A stretch of 64,000 nt of DNA from an uncultured Devosia sp. (GCF_913055165.1 NZ_CAJXJS010000008.1:1-64000); one strand, 5' to 3'. Counted from the first letter of the stretch, positions 43,445 through 52,817 are shown. Numbers and translations are program-made. The notes: generated by a model from the sequence alone, not told the origin.

Positions 43445-44206
43445 CTAGATGAGATAGTGGACGTGGGGCCGTCCGTGGTGCGGGCTGGAGTCGATCCGAG
43501 CCTCCACGCGAAAGACGTCTCGCATCAGGGTCTCGCTCAGGATGTCTTCCGGCGCGCCCTGAGCCACAACCTTGCCGGCATCCAGGACCAGCAACTGGTC
43601 GCAGAACATGGCCGCGTGGTTGATGTCATGCAGGGCAACCACGGTGGTTAGGGCAAGTTCGCCAACCAGCTTGAGCAAAGCGATCTGATGCTGAATGTCG
43701 AGGTGGTTGGTAGGCTCGTCCAGAAGCAGTTCACGGGGAGATTGGGCCAGGGCGCGCGCAAGATGAACGCGCTGGCGCTCGCCGCCCGACAGGCTGTGCC
43801 AGTTTCGGTCCGCCCGGCCCCACATGCCGACGCGATCAAGGGCCGCAATGACGGCTTCTTCGTCCACCACGGTCCAGCCACTGAGCGGGGAGCGATGCGG
43901 GATACGGCCAAGGGTCACCACATCGCGGACGCGCACATTGGCCTCGGTCGTCGCATGCTGCTCAACAAGGGCCATGCGGCGGGCGAGGGCGCGGCGACCA
44001 ATGGCCTGAATGTCCCGTCCTTCGAGCAACACTTGCCCGCTTGCCGGCCGTCGCAATCCGGCCAGCAGGCGCAGCAGCGAGGACTTGCCTGACCCGTTCG
44101 GGCCGAGCAGGCCCAGAACCTTGCCGGGCGGCACGGAGAGGGACACGTCGTTGACGATGTTGATCTTGCCCACGGACCAGCAGAGGTTTTGTGCACTGAT
44201 GCTCAT
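43445..44206 (-). CDS. FecE/BtuD-type ABC transporter ATP-binding protein
   Basis: 253 residues from the ATG at 44206; upstream in-frame sequence lies within the permease gene and is not this protein. Walker A LLGPNGSGKSSLLRLLAG, signature LSGGERQRVHLARAL, Walker B ELLLDEPTNHLDIQ and the switch His in VVALHDINHAA are all intact. It energises the FecCD-type permease encoded immediately upstream, overlapping it by four bases (ATGA). It converges on the aminotransferase gene. The cargo is probably a metal chelate or other FecB-type ligand. Confidence 0.93.
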   Translation of the reverse strand: MSISAQNLCWSVGKINIVNDVSLSVPPGKVLGLLGPNGSGKSSLLRLLAGLRRPASGQVLLEGRDIQAIGRRALARRMALVEQHATTEANVRVRDVVTLGRIPHRSPLSGWTVVDEEAVIAALDRVGMWGRADRNWHSLSGGERQRVHLARALAQSPRELLLDEPTNHLDIQHQIALLKLVGELALTTVVALHDINHAAMFCDQLLVLDAGKVVAQGAPEDILSETLMRDVFRVEARIDSSPHHGRPHVHYLI

Positions 44207-45243
44207 GCGGCCCCCTTGGCGCGATAGAGAATGATCGAGAAGGCCGGCACGCCGACCAGTGCCGTAACCACCCCTATAGGCAGAATCTGCTGGGGCAGGA
44301 TTACGCGCGAGACGATATCGGCCAGGACCATGAAAATGCCGCCCGCCACAACACATGTGGGCAGCAGGCGCGCATGGTTGTGCCCCACGATGAAGCGCGC
44401 CGCATGCGGTACGACGAGCCCGACGAAGCCAATGGAGCCCACCATGGAAACAATCGTTGCGGTCATCATGGCGGTGATGCCTAAGAGCACCAGCCTCACG
44501 GTCCCTACCGGTATGCCGAGTGAAGCCGCTGCATCGTCGCCAAAGGCGAAAGCGTCGAGCGCCCGCGCGTAATAGAGGCACACCAAAAGGCCGACGGCCA
44601 CGACCACCAGCACCAGTTGGAATTCCGGCCAGCGCACGCCGCCAAAGCTGCCCAGCAGCCAGAACATGACATCCCGCGCCTGTTGCGCATTGCCAGATGT
44701 CGTGACGATATAGGAGGTCAGTGCATTGAAAAGCTGCGATGCCGCGACGCCTGCCAGGATCGTCTTGCTCGGCCCGCCGCGTCCGCCATTCGACAGCATG
44801 GCGACAAAGGTGAAGGCGGCAAAGGCGCCGGCGAAAGCGCCTGCCGAAAGCGATATTGTCCCGGCGCCAACGCCAAGGACGATAATGCCGACAGCGCCCG
44901 TCGAGGCACCGGCCGAAATGCCCAGCACATAGGGCTCCGCCAACGGATTGCGCAACAGCGCCTGCAACACCGCCCCGCAGATGGCCAGGCCCGCACCGCA
45001 GCAGGCCGCCACCAGTGCCCGGCTCAGGCGATAGTCCCAGATGACGCTTTCCTGGATCGGGGGCAGGTCAATGGCCGTCCAGCCAAGCCGGTTCGTCACG
45101 GCGGCGAAAGTTGTCTCGATCGGGATCGGCATTTCTCCAATGCCGGTGCCCGCCGCGATCGCGACCAGCAGCACAAGGCCACCCAATGCGAAAAACAGGC
45201 CGAGACCGGCCTGTTCCCATGTCTTGCGCGCAGGCGTGCTCAC
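44203..45243 (-). CDS. FecCD-type ABC transporter permease
   Basis: 346 residues with 9-10 membrane helices. SRALVAACCGAGLAICGAVL, then LLRNPLAEPYVLGISAGAST and GFVGLVVPHAARFIVG are the standard FecCD/BtuC signatures; the latter carries the coupling segment that contacts the ATPase. A single permease gene implies a homodimer in the membrane. It overlaps the binding-protein gene by four bases at its start and the ATPase gene by four at its end, so the three are translationally coupled. Import of ferric siderophore, corrinoid or another metal complex is expected for the family. Confidence 0.94.
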   Translation of the reverse strand: MSTPARKTWEQAGLGLFFALGGLVLLVAIAAGTGIGEMPIPIETTFAAVTNRLGWTAIDLPPIQESVIWDYRLSRALVAACCGAGLAICGAVLQALLRNPLAEPYVLGISAGASTGAVGIIVLGVGAGTISLSAGAFAGAFAAFTFVAMLSNGGRGGPSKTILAGVAASQLFNALTSYIVTTSGNAQQARDVMFWLLGSFGGVRWPEFQLVLVVVAVGLLVCLYYARALDAFAFGDDAAASLGIPVGTVRLVLLGITAMMTATIVSMVGSIGFVGLVVPHAARFIVGHNHARLLPTCVVAGGIFMVLADIVSRVILPQQILPIGVVTALVGVPAFSIILYRAKGAA

Positions 45244-46259
45244 TTGCCCAGGCCGAGCTTTGCCAGTTGGTCAGCCACTTCCTCGGCACCGTAAATGGTG
45301 CGGATGGTCGGGTTCATCGCGGACGCCTGCATCACCACGATGCGGCCTTGCTTGACCGCATCGAGCTGGCTCACCGCCGGATCGGAGTTGAGGAAGGCGA
45401 TCTTGTTCTCGGCCCTGTCGAGCTCCCAGCGATTGCGATCGGACTCACCGACAACGATCACGTCTGGATTGGCGGCCATGATGCCTTCCCAGCTCACGGT
45501 GGGCCATTCGGCCTCGGTATCGATGGCATTGTGTCCGCCCAGCAGGTCGGCGATGAAGCCCGAGGCGCCGTTCTTGCCGCCCAGGTAGGCGTCGTCGGCG
45601 GGGGAGGGGCTGGAGAACCAGAAGACATAGGACAGGTCAGCATTGTCGGCGCCGACGCGGGCCCGCAGCGCCGCTTCACGAGCCTTAAACTCGGAGATCA
45701 GGGACTGGCCGCGGTCCTGCACGTCGAAGATCTGCGAGAGCTCGTCGATCTCCTGATAGACATAGTCCATGTTCCAGAGATAGTCGCGGCTGCCATAGGC
45801 GTCCTTGGTGTCGTGCGTCACCGCGCAGATGCCGGGGGCGAGATAGCTGCCGATGCCAAGGCGCTCGAAGTCCTCTCGCTTGGCGACCTTGCTGTCCGGC
45901 CCCATCAGAATGGGTAGCTGTGCCGCAACGAAATCGGGATTCTCAGCCAGCACCGATTCGAGACTGGGGGTTTCGACGCTCAACAGTTTGACGCTGTCAT
46001 TGGCTTCCTGCAGCTCGGGCAGAACCTTTGTCGGCCAGAAGGCTGTTCCCACCATCCGGTCTTCCAGCCCGAGCAACAGCATGATCTCGGCGCTGTTCTG
46101 GCCCAGGGCGACCGCACGTTCGGGAGCCTTTTCAAAGGTCACCGAGACGCCGCAATTGTCGAGTGTCAGAGGATAGGTAGTGGGAGCGGCGAAGGTCGGC
46201 GTTGTGATGATGCATAACGAAACGGCAAGCAGTGCCACGAGGTCTTTTGCTGGAGACAT
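45240..46259 (-). CDS. FecB/BtuF-type periplasmic binding protein
   Basis: 339 residues. Signal peptide LVALLAVSLCIITTPTFA, then a TroA-like class III fold: NCGVSVTFEKAPERAVALGQ, AEIMLLLGLEDRMVGTAFW and AANPDVIVVGESD. Two lobes bridged by a long helix are typical of ferric siderophore and cobalamin binding proteins. First gene of the three-gene importer; AAGGAA precedes the ATG. A Zur-like palindrome lies ~90 bases upstream. The ligand cannot be told from sequence; no cobalamin riboswitch is visible. Confidence 0.9.
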   Translation of the reverse strand: MSPAKDLVALLAVSLCIITTPTFAAPTTYPLTLDNCGVSVTFEKAPERAVALGQNSAEIMLLLGLEDRMVGTAFWPTKVLPELQEANDSVKLLSVETPSLESVLAENPDFVAAQLPILMGPDSKVAKREDFERLGIGSYLAPGICAVTHDTKDAYGSRDYLWNMDYVYQEIDELSQIFDVQDRGQSLISEFKAREAALRARVGADNADLSYVFWFSSPSPADDAYLGGKNGASGFIADLLGGHNAIDTEAEWPTVSWEGIMAANPDVIVVGESDRNRWELDRAENKIAFLNSDPAVSQLDAVKQGRIVVMQASAMNPTIRTIYGAEEVADQLAKLGLGK

Positions 46260-46577
46260 GGAGCGTTCCTTGAGAGCTTGAAAGCGAGCGGGGCCATCGG
46301 CGCACGTGCTCTATTCGTCTGGTGCGCAGAAAACAAGATCAAAAAAGTCATGTTATAATGTCCTGGCTTGCCAGCCGCGTCATCCAGCTCTCCGGTGAAC
46401 AGCGCCGCACACACACCCGAAAACTCGAACTGATATGCCGCTAAAGCCGACTCTTTCAGCGCAATCTGCCGTGCAGAGAGCCGATGATATGAAGGCCTGC
46501 CCAGACAAACTGCCCCCGGTGTGGGCGCTTCTGTCGCAGCCATTCCTGGACCTAATATTTTCTGAGCGTGAGGATAC
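46260..46577. other. divergent control region of the metal-chelate importer
   Basis: About 318 bases between the binding-protein gene (leftward) and the dehydrogenase gene (rightward). No gene and no B12-box riboswitch motif is seen. It contains the palindrome at 46347-46362 and a run of six A just before it. Confidence 0.45.
46347..46362. promoter_or_regulatory. possible Zur/metalloregulator operator
   Basis: GTCATGTTATAATGTC is an imperfect palindrome resembling alphaproteobacterial Zur boxes, which are built around ATGTTATAACAT. It overlaps -10-like hexamers on both strands (TATAAT on plus, TATAAC on minus) ~90 bases before the importer operon. If real, it would point to zinc or another metal rather than iron. 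Confidence 0.35.
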
Positions 46578-47621
46578 ATGAAGACCTATTCCATCGCCCT
46601 CATCCCTGGTGACGGGATCGGCCCAACCGTCACCGATGCGGCCTGGCAGGTGGTCGAAGCAGTCGCGCGCGGTTCCGGCTTTGCCCTCGAGGGCACGCGC
46701 CTGCCCTGGTCGTGCGACCTCTATCTGGAAACCGGCGCGATGATGCCGGAGGACGGTATTGCAGTTCTGCGCGATCATGACGCCATTCTGCTCGGCGCTG
46801 TCGGCTGGCCGGCCAAGGTCCCAGATTCCATCTCGCTGCATGGCCTGCTGCTGCCCATCCGCAAGGCCTTCCGGCAATATGCCAATATTCGGCCCCACCG
46901 GCTGCTGCCGGGGGTGGAGGGGCCGTTGCGGAAATCGGAATTCGATATCCTCTGCGTGCGCGAAAACACCGAGGGCGAATATTCAGGGGCCGGCGGGCGC
47001 GTCCATCAGGGAAGCGCGGACGAGGTTGCTGTCGAAACCGCTATTTTCACCCGCAAGGGCGTGGAACGCATCCTGCGCTTCGGCTTCGAGCAGGCGCGCA
47101 AGCGACGCGGCAAGCTGGCCTCGGTCACCAAATCCAATGCTCAGCGGCACTCGATGGTGTTCTGGGACGAGGTGACCCGCGAATTGGGGCGCGAATACGC
47201 CGATGTCGAGGTCACGAGCTATCACATCGACGCCATGGCAGCCCGCATGGTCATGGCCCCGGAGACGCTGGATGTCGTGGTCGCCTCGAACCTTTTCGGC
47301 GACGTGCTGACTGATCTGGGTGCGGCTATTCAGGGTGGGCTCGGCTTTGCGGCATCGGCAAATCTCAACCCGGATCGCACCACCCCGTCCATGTTCGAGC
47401 CGGTGCATGGCTCGGCTCCCGATATTGCCCATCTGGGCATCGCCAACCCCATTGCCGCGATCTGGTCCGCCTCGATGATGCTCGACCATCTCGGGGAGGC
47501 CGACGCGGCCATCCGCATCATTGGGGCCATCGAACGGGTTACTGCCCGCGGCATTGGCACCGTCCCTGGCAAGCACAAGACAGATGAAATCACCCGCGCC
47601 GTCCTGGCGGCGCTGGACTGA
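46578..47621 (+). CDS. tartrate/D-malate-type beta-decarboxylating dehydrogenase
   Basis: 347 residues. The isocitrate/isopropylmalate dehydrogenase fold is indicated by IALIPGDGIGPTVTDAAW, RPHRLLPGVEGPLR, CVRENTEGEYSGAGG and VVASNLFGDVLTDLGAAI. The RVHQGSADEVAVETAIFTRK segment is characteristic of tartrate/D-malate dehydrogenases rather than LeuB. It uses NAD and a divalent metal to oxidise and decarboxylate a 2-hydroxyacid such as D-malate or tartrate. It lies 14 bases before gabD and is co-transcribed. Preceded by GAGG at the ribosome site. Confidence 0.88.
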   Translation: MKTYSIALIPGDGIGPTVTDAAWQVVEAVARGSGFALEGTRLPWSCDLYLETGAMMPEDGIAVLRDHDAILLGAVGWPAKVPDSISLHGLLLPIRKAFRQYANIRPHRLLPGVEGPLRKSEFDILCVRENTEGEYSGAGGRVHQGSADEVAVETAIFTRKGVERILRFGFEQARKRRGKLASVTKSNAQRHSMVFWDEVTRELGREYADVEVTSYHIDAMAARMVMAPETLDVVVASNLFGDVLTDLGAAIQGGLGFAASANLNPDRTTPSMFEPVHGSAPDIAHLGIANPIAAIWSASMMLDHLGEADAAIRIIGAIERVTARGIGTVPGKHKTDEITRAVLAALD

Positions 47622-47635
47622 CATGGAGCACTGAA

Positions 47636-49093
47636 ATGACCGCACTGACCGACCCCGATCTGTTCCGCCAGCAGGCTCTTGTCGATGGCATCTGGGTCGA
47701 TGCCGCCTCCGGCAAGACCGTCGACGTTGTCGATCCCGCCAGCGGCAAGACCATTGGTACCATTCCCGATCTCGACCGTGACGAGACCAAGCGGGCCATC
47801 GCAGCGGCCGAACAGGCATTTGCCAGCTTTCGGCGCACCACCCATGCGGCGCGCGCGGCCATGCTCGAAAAGTGGTTCGACCTGATCATGGCCAACCAGG
47901 AAGACCTGGCGCGCATCATGACGCTGGAACAGGGCAAGCCATTGGCCGAGGCGCGGGGCGAGATCGTCTACACCGCCTCATTCGTCAAGTGGTATGCCGA
48001 GGAAGCGCGGCGCATAGGCGGCACCACCATTCCGGCACCACAGGCGGACCGGCGTATTCTGGTGCTCAAGGAGCCCGTGGGCGTCGCTGGCATCATTACG
48101 CCGTGGAACTTCCCGGCGGCCATGATTACCCGAAAGGTCGCCCCTGCCATTGCGGCGGGCTGTACCACGGTCATCAAGCCCTCCGAGTTCACGCCCTATT
48201 CGGCCCTGGCCCTGGCCGTTCTGGCGCAGCGCGCTGGCATCCCCGATGGCGTCGTCAATGTCGTCACCGGTTTGCCGACGGAGATTGGCACCGAACTGAC
48301 CAGCAATCCGGCGGTCCGCAAGATTTCGTTCACCGGCTCGACCCGCGTTGGGGCGCTGCTGATGCGCCAGTCGGCTGACAGTATCAAGAAGCTGAGCCTT
48401 GAACTTGGCGGCAACGCGCCCTTCATCGTTTTCGACGATGCCGATATCGAATTGGCCGTAGATGGCGTGATGACCTCCAAGTTCCGCAACGGTGGTCAGA
48501 CCTGCGTGTGCGCCAATCGCATCCTGGTGCAGAGCGGGGTCTATGATGCCTTCGCCGAACGGCTGGCGGCGCGAGTTTCGGCGCTCAAGGTCGGCCCCGG
48601 CGCCCAGGCTGGCACGCAGATTGGCCCGATGATTAATCGCGCCGCCGTCGACAAGATTGAGCGCCACGTCGAAGATGCCCTTGCCAAGGGCGCCAGCCTG
48701 ATGGGGTCGCGTCCGGCGCTACCAGATGGCGATCACTACGCGGCTCCGGTCGTCCTGGCCAATGCCAGCACCGACATGCTGCTGGCCAATGAGGAGACTT
48801 TTGGTCCGGTGGCGCCGCTCTTCCGCTTCGAGACCGAGGATGAGGCCATCGCTATCGCCAATGGTACACCCTTTGGGCTGGCCGCCTATTTCTATACCCA
48901 GGGGCTCAAGCGCGCCTGGCGCGTCGGCGAGGCCCTGGAATTCGGCATGGTGGGTCTCAATACCGGCGTCATCTCCATGGAGGTCGCGCCCTTTGGCGGC
49001 GTCAAGCAATCCGGTATCGGCCGCGAAGGCGGTCAGGCCGGTATCGAGGAATATCTCGAGCTCAAGAGCTTCCACATTGGTGGTCTCGACTGA
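47636..49093 (+). CDS. gabD: succinate-semialdehyde dehydrogenase family enzyme
   Basis: 485 residues. ALDH motifs are complete: ITPWNFPAAMITRKVAPAIA, the NAD-binding FTGSTRVGALLMRQ, the glutamate in LSLELGGNAPFIVF, and the catalytic cysteine in GGQTCVCANRILVQSG; the two adjacent cysteines are typical of GabD. EVAPFGGVKQSGIGREGG closes the fold. It oxidises succinate semialdehyde, glutarate semialdehyde or a related omega-oxo acid with NAD(P). With the omega-aminotransferase at 42047 it would complete amine-to-acid conversion. Substrate breadth in this family leaves the exact aldehyde open. Confidence 0.92.
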   Translation: MTALTDPDLFRQQALVDGIWVDAASGKTVDVVDPASGKTIGTIPDLDRDETKRAIAAAEQAFASFRRTTHAARAAMLEKWFDLIMANQEDLARIMTLEQGKPLAEARGEIVYTASFVKWYAEEARRIGGTTIPAPQADRRILVLKEPVGVAGIITPWNFPAAMITRKVAPAIAAGCTTVIKPSEFTPYSALALAVLAQRAGIPDGVVNVVTGLPTEIGTELTSNPAVRKISFTGSTRVGALLMRQSADSIKKLSLELGGNAPFIVFDDADIELAVDGVMTSKFRNGGQTCVCANRILVQSGVYDAFAERLAARVSALKVGPGAQAGTQIGPMINRAAVDKIERHVEDALAKGASLMGSRPALPDGDHYAAPVVLANASTDMLLANEETFGPVAPLFRFETEDEAIAIANGTPFGLAAYFYTQGLKRAWRVGEALEFGMVGLNTGVISMEVAPFGGVKQSGIGREGGQAGIEEYLELKSFHIGGLD

Positions 49094-49098
49094 TCAAT

Positions 49099-49124
49099 GT
49101 ACCGGGCCTCATCAGGCCCGGTAC
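49099..49124 (+). other. perfect hairpin without T-tract
   Basis: GTACCGGGCC pairs perfectly with GGCCCGGTAC around TCATCA, six bases after the gabD stop. No T-run follows on either strand, so it may be a processing or stability hairpin or a weak terminator between convergent genes. Confidence 0.5.
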
Positions 49125-49258
49125 ACCCTCACCGTCAGTCCGTGCCGACCTTGTCGGCTGCAGCAATGGCCCCCTTGGCGGCAACTTGGTCGATACCAAT
49201 GGGCATCGGCAAGTTGGCGCGTTGGGGGCCGTGCCTATGAGGCTCCGGCGCTTCGGCA

Positions 49259-50137
49259 TCAACTCAGCGCGTGACCTGCAAGTCCATAGAAAAGGGGTTG
49301 GTCCGGTTGGCGGTTAAGGAACCGCCGACCTTTGGACATGGTCGTCACCACCTCGGCAATGGTGAGGCCGCATTGCTCGAGAAACGTCGCATAGGGGCCG
49401 CTGGCTTCTCGCGTATCGACGCGGACAAACTGACCCTTGAGGCTCTCCATGTGTGCCGCCGTGAGATGAAGTGCGTCGTCGGCATTGCTCGCCGCTACCG
49501 GGCCGATAACATGGCCGCGTCCGAAATCACGCCTCATCGAATACCCGACCACCTTGCCTTCACGTCGAAGCACGCAAATCGAGGCGTTCTCCGACAGCAT
49601 GGTCAGCAGCCGTTCTCGGCTTCGGCCGAAGGCCTGGCTGTCAAGTGGCAAGACTTCTGCGAGGCGGTCAGCACTGAGAGGGCTCAGTTCGCCATTTACT
49701 GGCGGCAGTGCCGGAACGTCCCGCACCAGTTCGCCTTGGCGCATATGCACCGAGGCTTCGTCGACAAAGCCGAGCGAAAGGTAGAGCCCGTGCGCGGCGC
49801 GGGTTGCGTTGAGCGCCAAGTCTCGTCCATGGCACCGTTCAAGCACGTGGCTCATCAGCCAGCGACCGCCACCTTGCGCCTGGGTGCGGGGGGAGGTGAT
49901 CACCAAACCGATGGTGGCGAAGTCGTCGCCATGAGGAAACCACATGGCGGTGCCGAAGACCCGACCAATGCCGTCCACGGCGGCAATGCCCTGACCGGCT
50001 CGGATCAGCAATTCCCAATCCTTAGGCCGGTGTGGCCAGCCTACAGAAATGGTCAGTGCATGCAGCAGATGTGGATCGACACCGGCAATGTCTCGCGCAA
50101 CCAGCTCAAAGGACTTCAGGCGCACCGATTCTTGCAT
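49259..50137 (-). CDS. tandem-GNAT protein, paralogue of 41196-42032
   Basis: 292 residues. It shares the layout of the GNAT protein at 41196: SVGWPHRPKDWELLI near the start (compare GWPHRREDW), an acetyl-CoA loop TQAQGGGRWLMSHVLE, a YLSLGFVDEASVHM turn, then a second half with SICVLRREGKVVGYSMRR and FGRGHVIGPVAAS. Both probably come from one duplication. It is transcribed against its neighbours and is not in an operon with them. Two copies in one catabolic island suggest that the acetyltransferase reaction is tied to the same substrate. Substrate unknown. Confidence 0.78.
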   Translation of the reverse strand: MQESVRLKSFELVARDIAGVDPHLLHALTISVGWPHRPKDWELLIRAGQGIAAVDGIGRVFGTAMWFPHGDDFATIGLVITSPRTQAQGGGRWLMSHVLERCHGRDLALNATRAAHGLYLSLGFVDEASVHMRQGELVRDVPALPPVNGELSPLSADRLAEVLPLDSQAFGRSRERLLTMLSENASICVLRREGKVVGYSMRRDFGRGHVIGPVAASNADDALHLTAAHMESLKGQFVRVDTREASGPYATFLEQCGLTIAEVVTTMSKGRRFLNRQPDQPLFYGLAGHALS

Positions 50138-50379
50138 TCAATTCATCCGCTCTCTCGCCGCAGGTTCCGTTCCAGCAGCAGATTGTGACACCCACCGGAC
50201 ATTGCAGCGTTGCATCTCGCTATTGCATCAGGATGCCGCAGGTAGGCCAGCAGGAATGACCGGTTTCCTCTGGCAATTCGGTATCTTCGTCTGAACCGAC
50301 GTCCCATTCGGCAGGGAACGCTGTGTTCCGCCCGCCATGCTGTCGGCATTCTACAATTTATGCAAGGCGGCGTGGCCTG

Positions 50380-51504
50380 ATGCGCGTTGAGGAGATTCTC
50401 GCCCAGCTGGTGGCATTCCCGACTGTTGTCGGCATGCCGAACCATGCCATTGTTGACTGGATCGCCGACTATTGCCGTTCTTACGGCGCCTCCGTTTCGG
50501 TTCTCATCGGACCCGAAGGCGATCGGTCCAATCTGCTCGCGACTATCGGCCCGGCTCGAGGCAAGGGCTATGTCCTCTCCGGCCATATGGATGTGGTTCC
50601 GGCGCGGGAAGATGGCTGGACGAGCGACCCATTTGCGCTGCGCCGTGATGGAAGCAAGCTGTTCGGCCGCGGAACCAGCGACATGAAGGGGTTTCTGGCC
50701 TGCGCGCTGGCGGCCCTGCCCAAGCTCGCCGGGCAGGATTTGCAGAACCCGATCCATCTCGCATTTTCCTATGACGAGGAGGCTGGCTGCAGGGGTGTGC
50801 CACACCTCCTCGCGGCGTTGCCCGGCCTATGCGATGCGCCGCTGGGTGCCATCATCGGTGAACCGAGCCGTATGCAGGCGGTGCGCGCCCACAAGGGCAA
50901 GGCCGCCGCGCGTCTGGAGGTAACTGGCCGGTCAGGTCACTCCTCGCGTCCGGATCTGGGGCTAAATGCCATCCATGCCATGGCGGGCATCGTTGCGCAG
51001 ATCATTGAATACAGCGGTGAGCTAGAAGGCGGGCCTGTGGACCCCGATTTCGAGCCGCCTTGCTCGACCGTACAGATAGGCGTGATCCAGGGCGGGCAAT
51101 CGGTCAACATCATTCCTGATCGTTGCATCGCCGAGATCGAGCTGCGCGCCATACCCGGTGCCAGTCCGACGGCCCTTCTCGAGCCCGTGAAGAATGCGCT
51201 CCTTGCGCTCCGCGACAGCGGCTATGAGGTTGCCTGGCATGAGTTGACCACTTATCCGGGCCTGTCGCTTTCCAGGGACAGCGCCCTGGCGTCGCTGCTG
51301 TCGGAGCTGACGGACAAGCCAGTGCTGCCGGCTGTCAGCTACGGCACCGAGGCGGGGCTTTACCAGCAGGCCGGTATCGAAGCGATCATCTGCGGTCCCG
51401 GCGACATTGGGCGTGCCCACAAGCCCGACGAATACATCGAAACAGCCGAACTCGCCGCCTGCCAGGCCCTGATCGAGGATCTTGGCGCCAAGCTGGCCGC
51501 GTAG
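50380..51504 (+). CDS. M20-family deacylase (ArgE-like)
   Basis: 374 residues from the ATG at 50380; the earlier in-frame ATG adds a poor extension. Zinc-ligand motifs of the M20 family: LSGHMDVVPAREDGW, GRGTSDMKGFLACAL, FSYDEEAGCRGVPHLL (catalytic Glu) and a late CGPGDIGRAHKPDEY with the last His. The dimerisation domain lies around 175-285 (LEVTGRSGHSSRPDLGLNA). It most resembles acetylornithine deacetylase/ArgE, hydrolysing an N-acyl amino acid. First gene of a three-gene unit with the hydroxyacid dehydrogenase and the cupin. Probably removes an acyl group from the imported or acetylated substrate; role in arginine synthesis is unlikely in this context. Confidence 0.88.
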   Translation: MRVEEILAQLVAFPTVVGMPNHAIVDWIADYCRSYGASVSVLIGPEGDRSNLLATIGPARGKGYVLSGHMDVVPAREDGWTSDPFALRRDGSKLFGRGTSDMKGFLACALAALPKLAGQDLQNPIHLAFSYDEEAGCRGVPHLLAALPGLCDAPLGAIIGEPSRMQAVRAHKGKAAARLEVTGRSGHSSRPDLGLNAIHAMAGIVAQIIEYSGELEGGPVDPDFEPPCSTVQIGVIQGGQSVNIIPDRCIAEIELRAIPGASPTALLEPVKNALLALRDSGYEVAWHELTTYPGLSLSRDSALASLLSELTDKPVLPAVSYGTEAGLYQQAGIEAIICGPGDIGRAHKPDEYIETAELAACQALIEDLGAKLAA

Positions 51505-51522
51505 CGCAAAAGAGGGGTCTCG

Positions 51523-52446
51523 ATGACATTCCTGTTCAACTCGGATGCCGCCCGCGCTGCGGTCTTTCGTGAGGTGTTCGCGCGCGAATTGCCGGATCTG
51601 CCGTTCGTCATGCCTTCCGACGCGATCGATGCGGAAGCGGTACGGTACCTCATCACCTGGACTGTGCCCGCGGTCCTTTCGCGCTACCGCAACCTCGAGA
51701 TGCTGTTCTCGATCGGCGCCGGCGTCGACCAGTTCGACTGGGACGGCCTTCCTGAGGGCGTCAAGCTCGTACGCATGGTCGAAGAGGGCATCATCCGCAT
51801 GATGGAGGAATACGTTGCGCTCGGCGTGCTGGCGCTGCATCGGCAATTGCCTACCTACCGGACGCAGCAGCAGAACGGGATCTGGAAGCCCCTCCCGGCG
51901 TATCAGGCCAGCCAGCGTCGCTTGGGCTTCCTGGGCCTGGGCGTGTTGGCCAAGGCGGCCATCGAACGCCTCAAACCCTTCGGCTTCCCGATTGCCGGGT
52001 GGAGCCGCGGCCCCAAGCAGATCGAAGGGATCGAGTGCTTTGATGGCGCGGCCGCGTTGCCCGCCTTTCTCGCCCAGACGGACATCCTGATTTGTCTCTT
52101 GCCGCTGACGCGGGAGACGCGCGGCCTCCTCAATGCCGATCTCTTCGCCGCCCTGCCGCGGGGAGCGCAATTGCTACATGTGGGTCGAGGGCCTCAGCTC
52201 GACCAGCAGGCGCTGCTCGCGGCGCTGAATTCGGGGCAGATTTCGGCGGCCATGCTCGATGTGACCGACCCGGAACCGTTGCCGTCCGATCACCCTTTCT
52301 GGTCGCACCCACAGGTGCTGATCACGCCCCATATTGCCTCGGTCACGCAGCCGCTCAGTGCGGCGCGGGCCGTGGTGGACAACATCCGGCGTCACCGCGC
52401 CGGGGAGGAACCGATCGGCCTGGTCGATCGCGCACTTGGCTATTAG
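51523..52446 (+). CDS. D-2-hydroxyacid dehydrogenase (GhrA-like)
   Basis: 307 residues. [18 protein letters not shown], the NAD(P)-binding [20 protein letters not shown], the catalytic Arg in [12 protein letters not shown] and the Glu/His pair in [15 protein letters not shown] and [10 protein letters not shown] are present. This matches GhrA-type glyoxylate/hydroxypyruvate reductases. It reduces a 2-oxo acid such as glyoxylate to the 2-hydroxyacid using NADPH. It starts 18 bases after the deacylase and ends 14 before the cupin. It may process the oxo acid released by the FAD oxidases. Confidence 0.9.
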   Translation: MTFLFNSDAARAAVFREVFARELPDLPFVMPSDAIDAEAVRYLITWTVPAVLSRYRNLEMLFSIGAGVDQFDWDGLPEGVKLVRMVEEGIIRMMEEYVALGVLALHRQLPTYRTQQQNGIWKPLPAYQASQRRLGFLGLGVLAKAAIERLKPFGFPIAGWSRGPKQIEGIECFDGAAALPAFLAQTDILICLLPLTRETRGLLNADLFAALPRGAQLLHVGRGPQLDQQALLAALNSGQISAAMLDVTDPEPLPSDHPFWSHPQVLITPHIASVTQPLSAARAVVDNIRRHRAGEEPIGLVDRALGY

Positions 52447-52460
52447 CAAGGAAGGCCACT

Positions 52461-52817
52461 ATGTCCCTTATCAAGACCATCGAGCACAATCCCGACTTCG
52501 AACCCGTCCAGTCCAAGCCCGAAGCGGATCGCCTGATCTCCGGCGATCCGGCCTTCAAGTCCTGGCCGCAGGATGCCGACAAGGGCGACAAGGTGCGCAC
52601 CGGGGTGTGGGAAGCCACGCCCGGCGTGACGCATTCGCGCAAGGGGACGATGTATGAGTTCTGCCACATCCTCTCGGGCGTGATCGAAATCGAGGAGCAG
52701 GGCGGCGAGACCCGCACCTATCGCGCCGGCGATAGCTTCGTGATGAAGCCCGGCTTTGTGGGTGTCTGGCGGACCATCGAAACGGTCCGCAAGATCTTCG
52801 TCTGCGTCTACGAATAG
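52461..52817 (+). CDS. cupin-domain protein (DUF861/EutQ-like)
   Basis: 118 residues from the ATG at 52461 with AAGGAAGG upstream. One small RmlC-like cupin: GVWEATPGVTHSRKGTMYEF, CHILSGVIEIEEQGGETR, YRAGDSFVMKPGFVGVWRT. It matches the DUF861 group found next to amino-acid oxidases and aldehyde dehydrogenases. A metal-binding His and Glu are visible (TMYEFCHIL, HSRKG). Last gene of the argE-like unit. The biochemical role of this group is unproven; it may act on an unstable intermediate. Confidence 0.82.
   Translation: MSLIKTIEHNPDFEPVQSKPEADRLISGDPAFKSWPQDADKGDKVRTGVWEATPGVTHSRKGTMYEFCHILSGVIEIEEQGGETRTYRAGDSFVMKPGFVGVWRTIETVRKIFVCVYE

Noticed and set aside
46260-46577. Cobalamin riboswitch upstream of the FecBCD-type importer
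   Set aside because: No B12-box (GCCACTG-type) segment is seen on either strand. A protein-operator-like palindrome is the better explanation.
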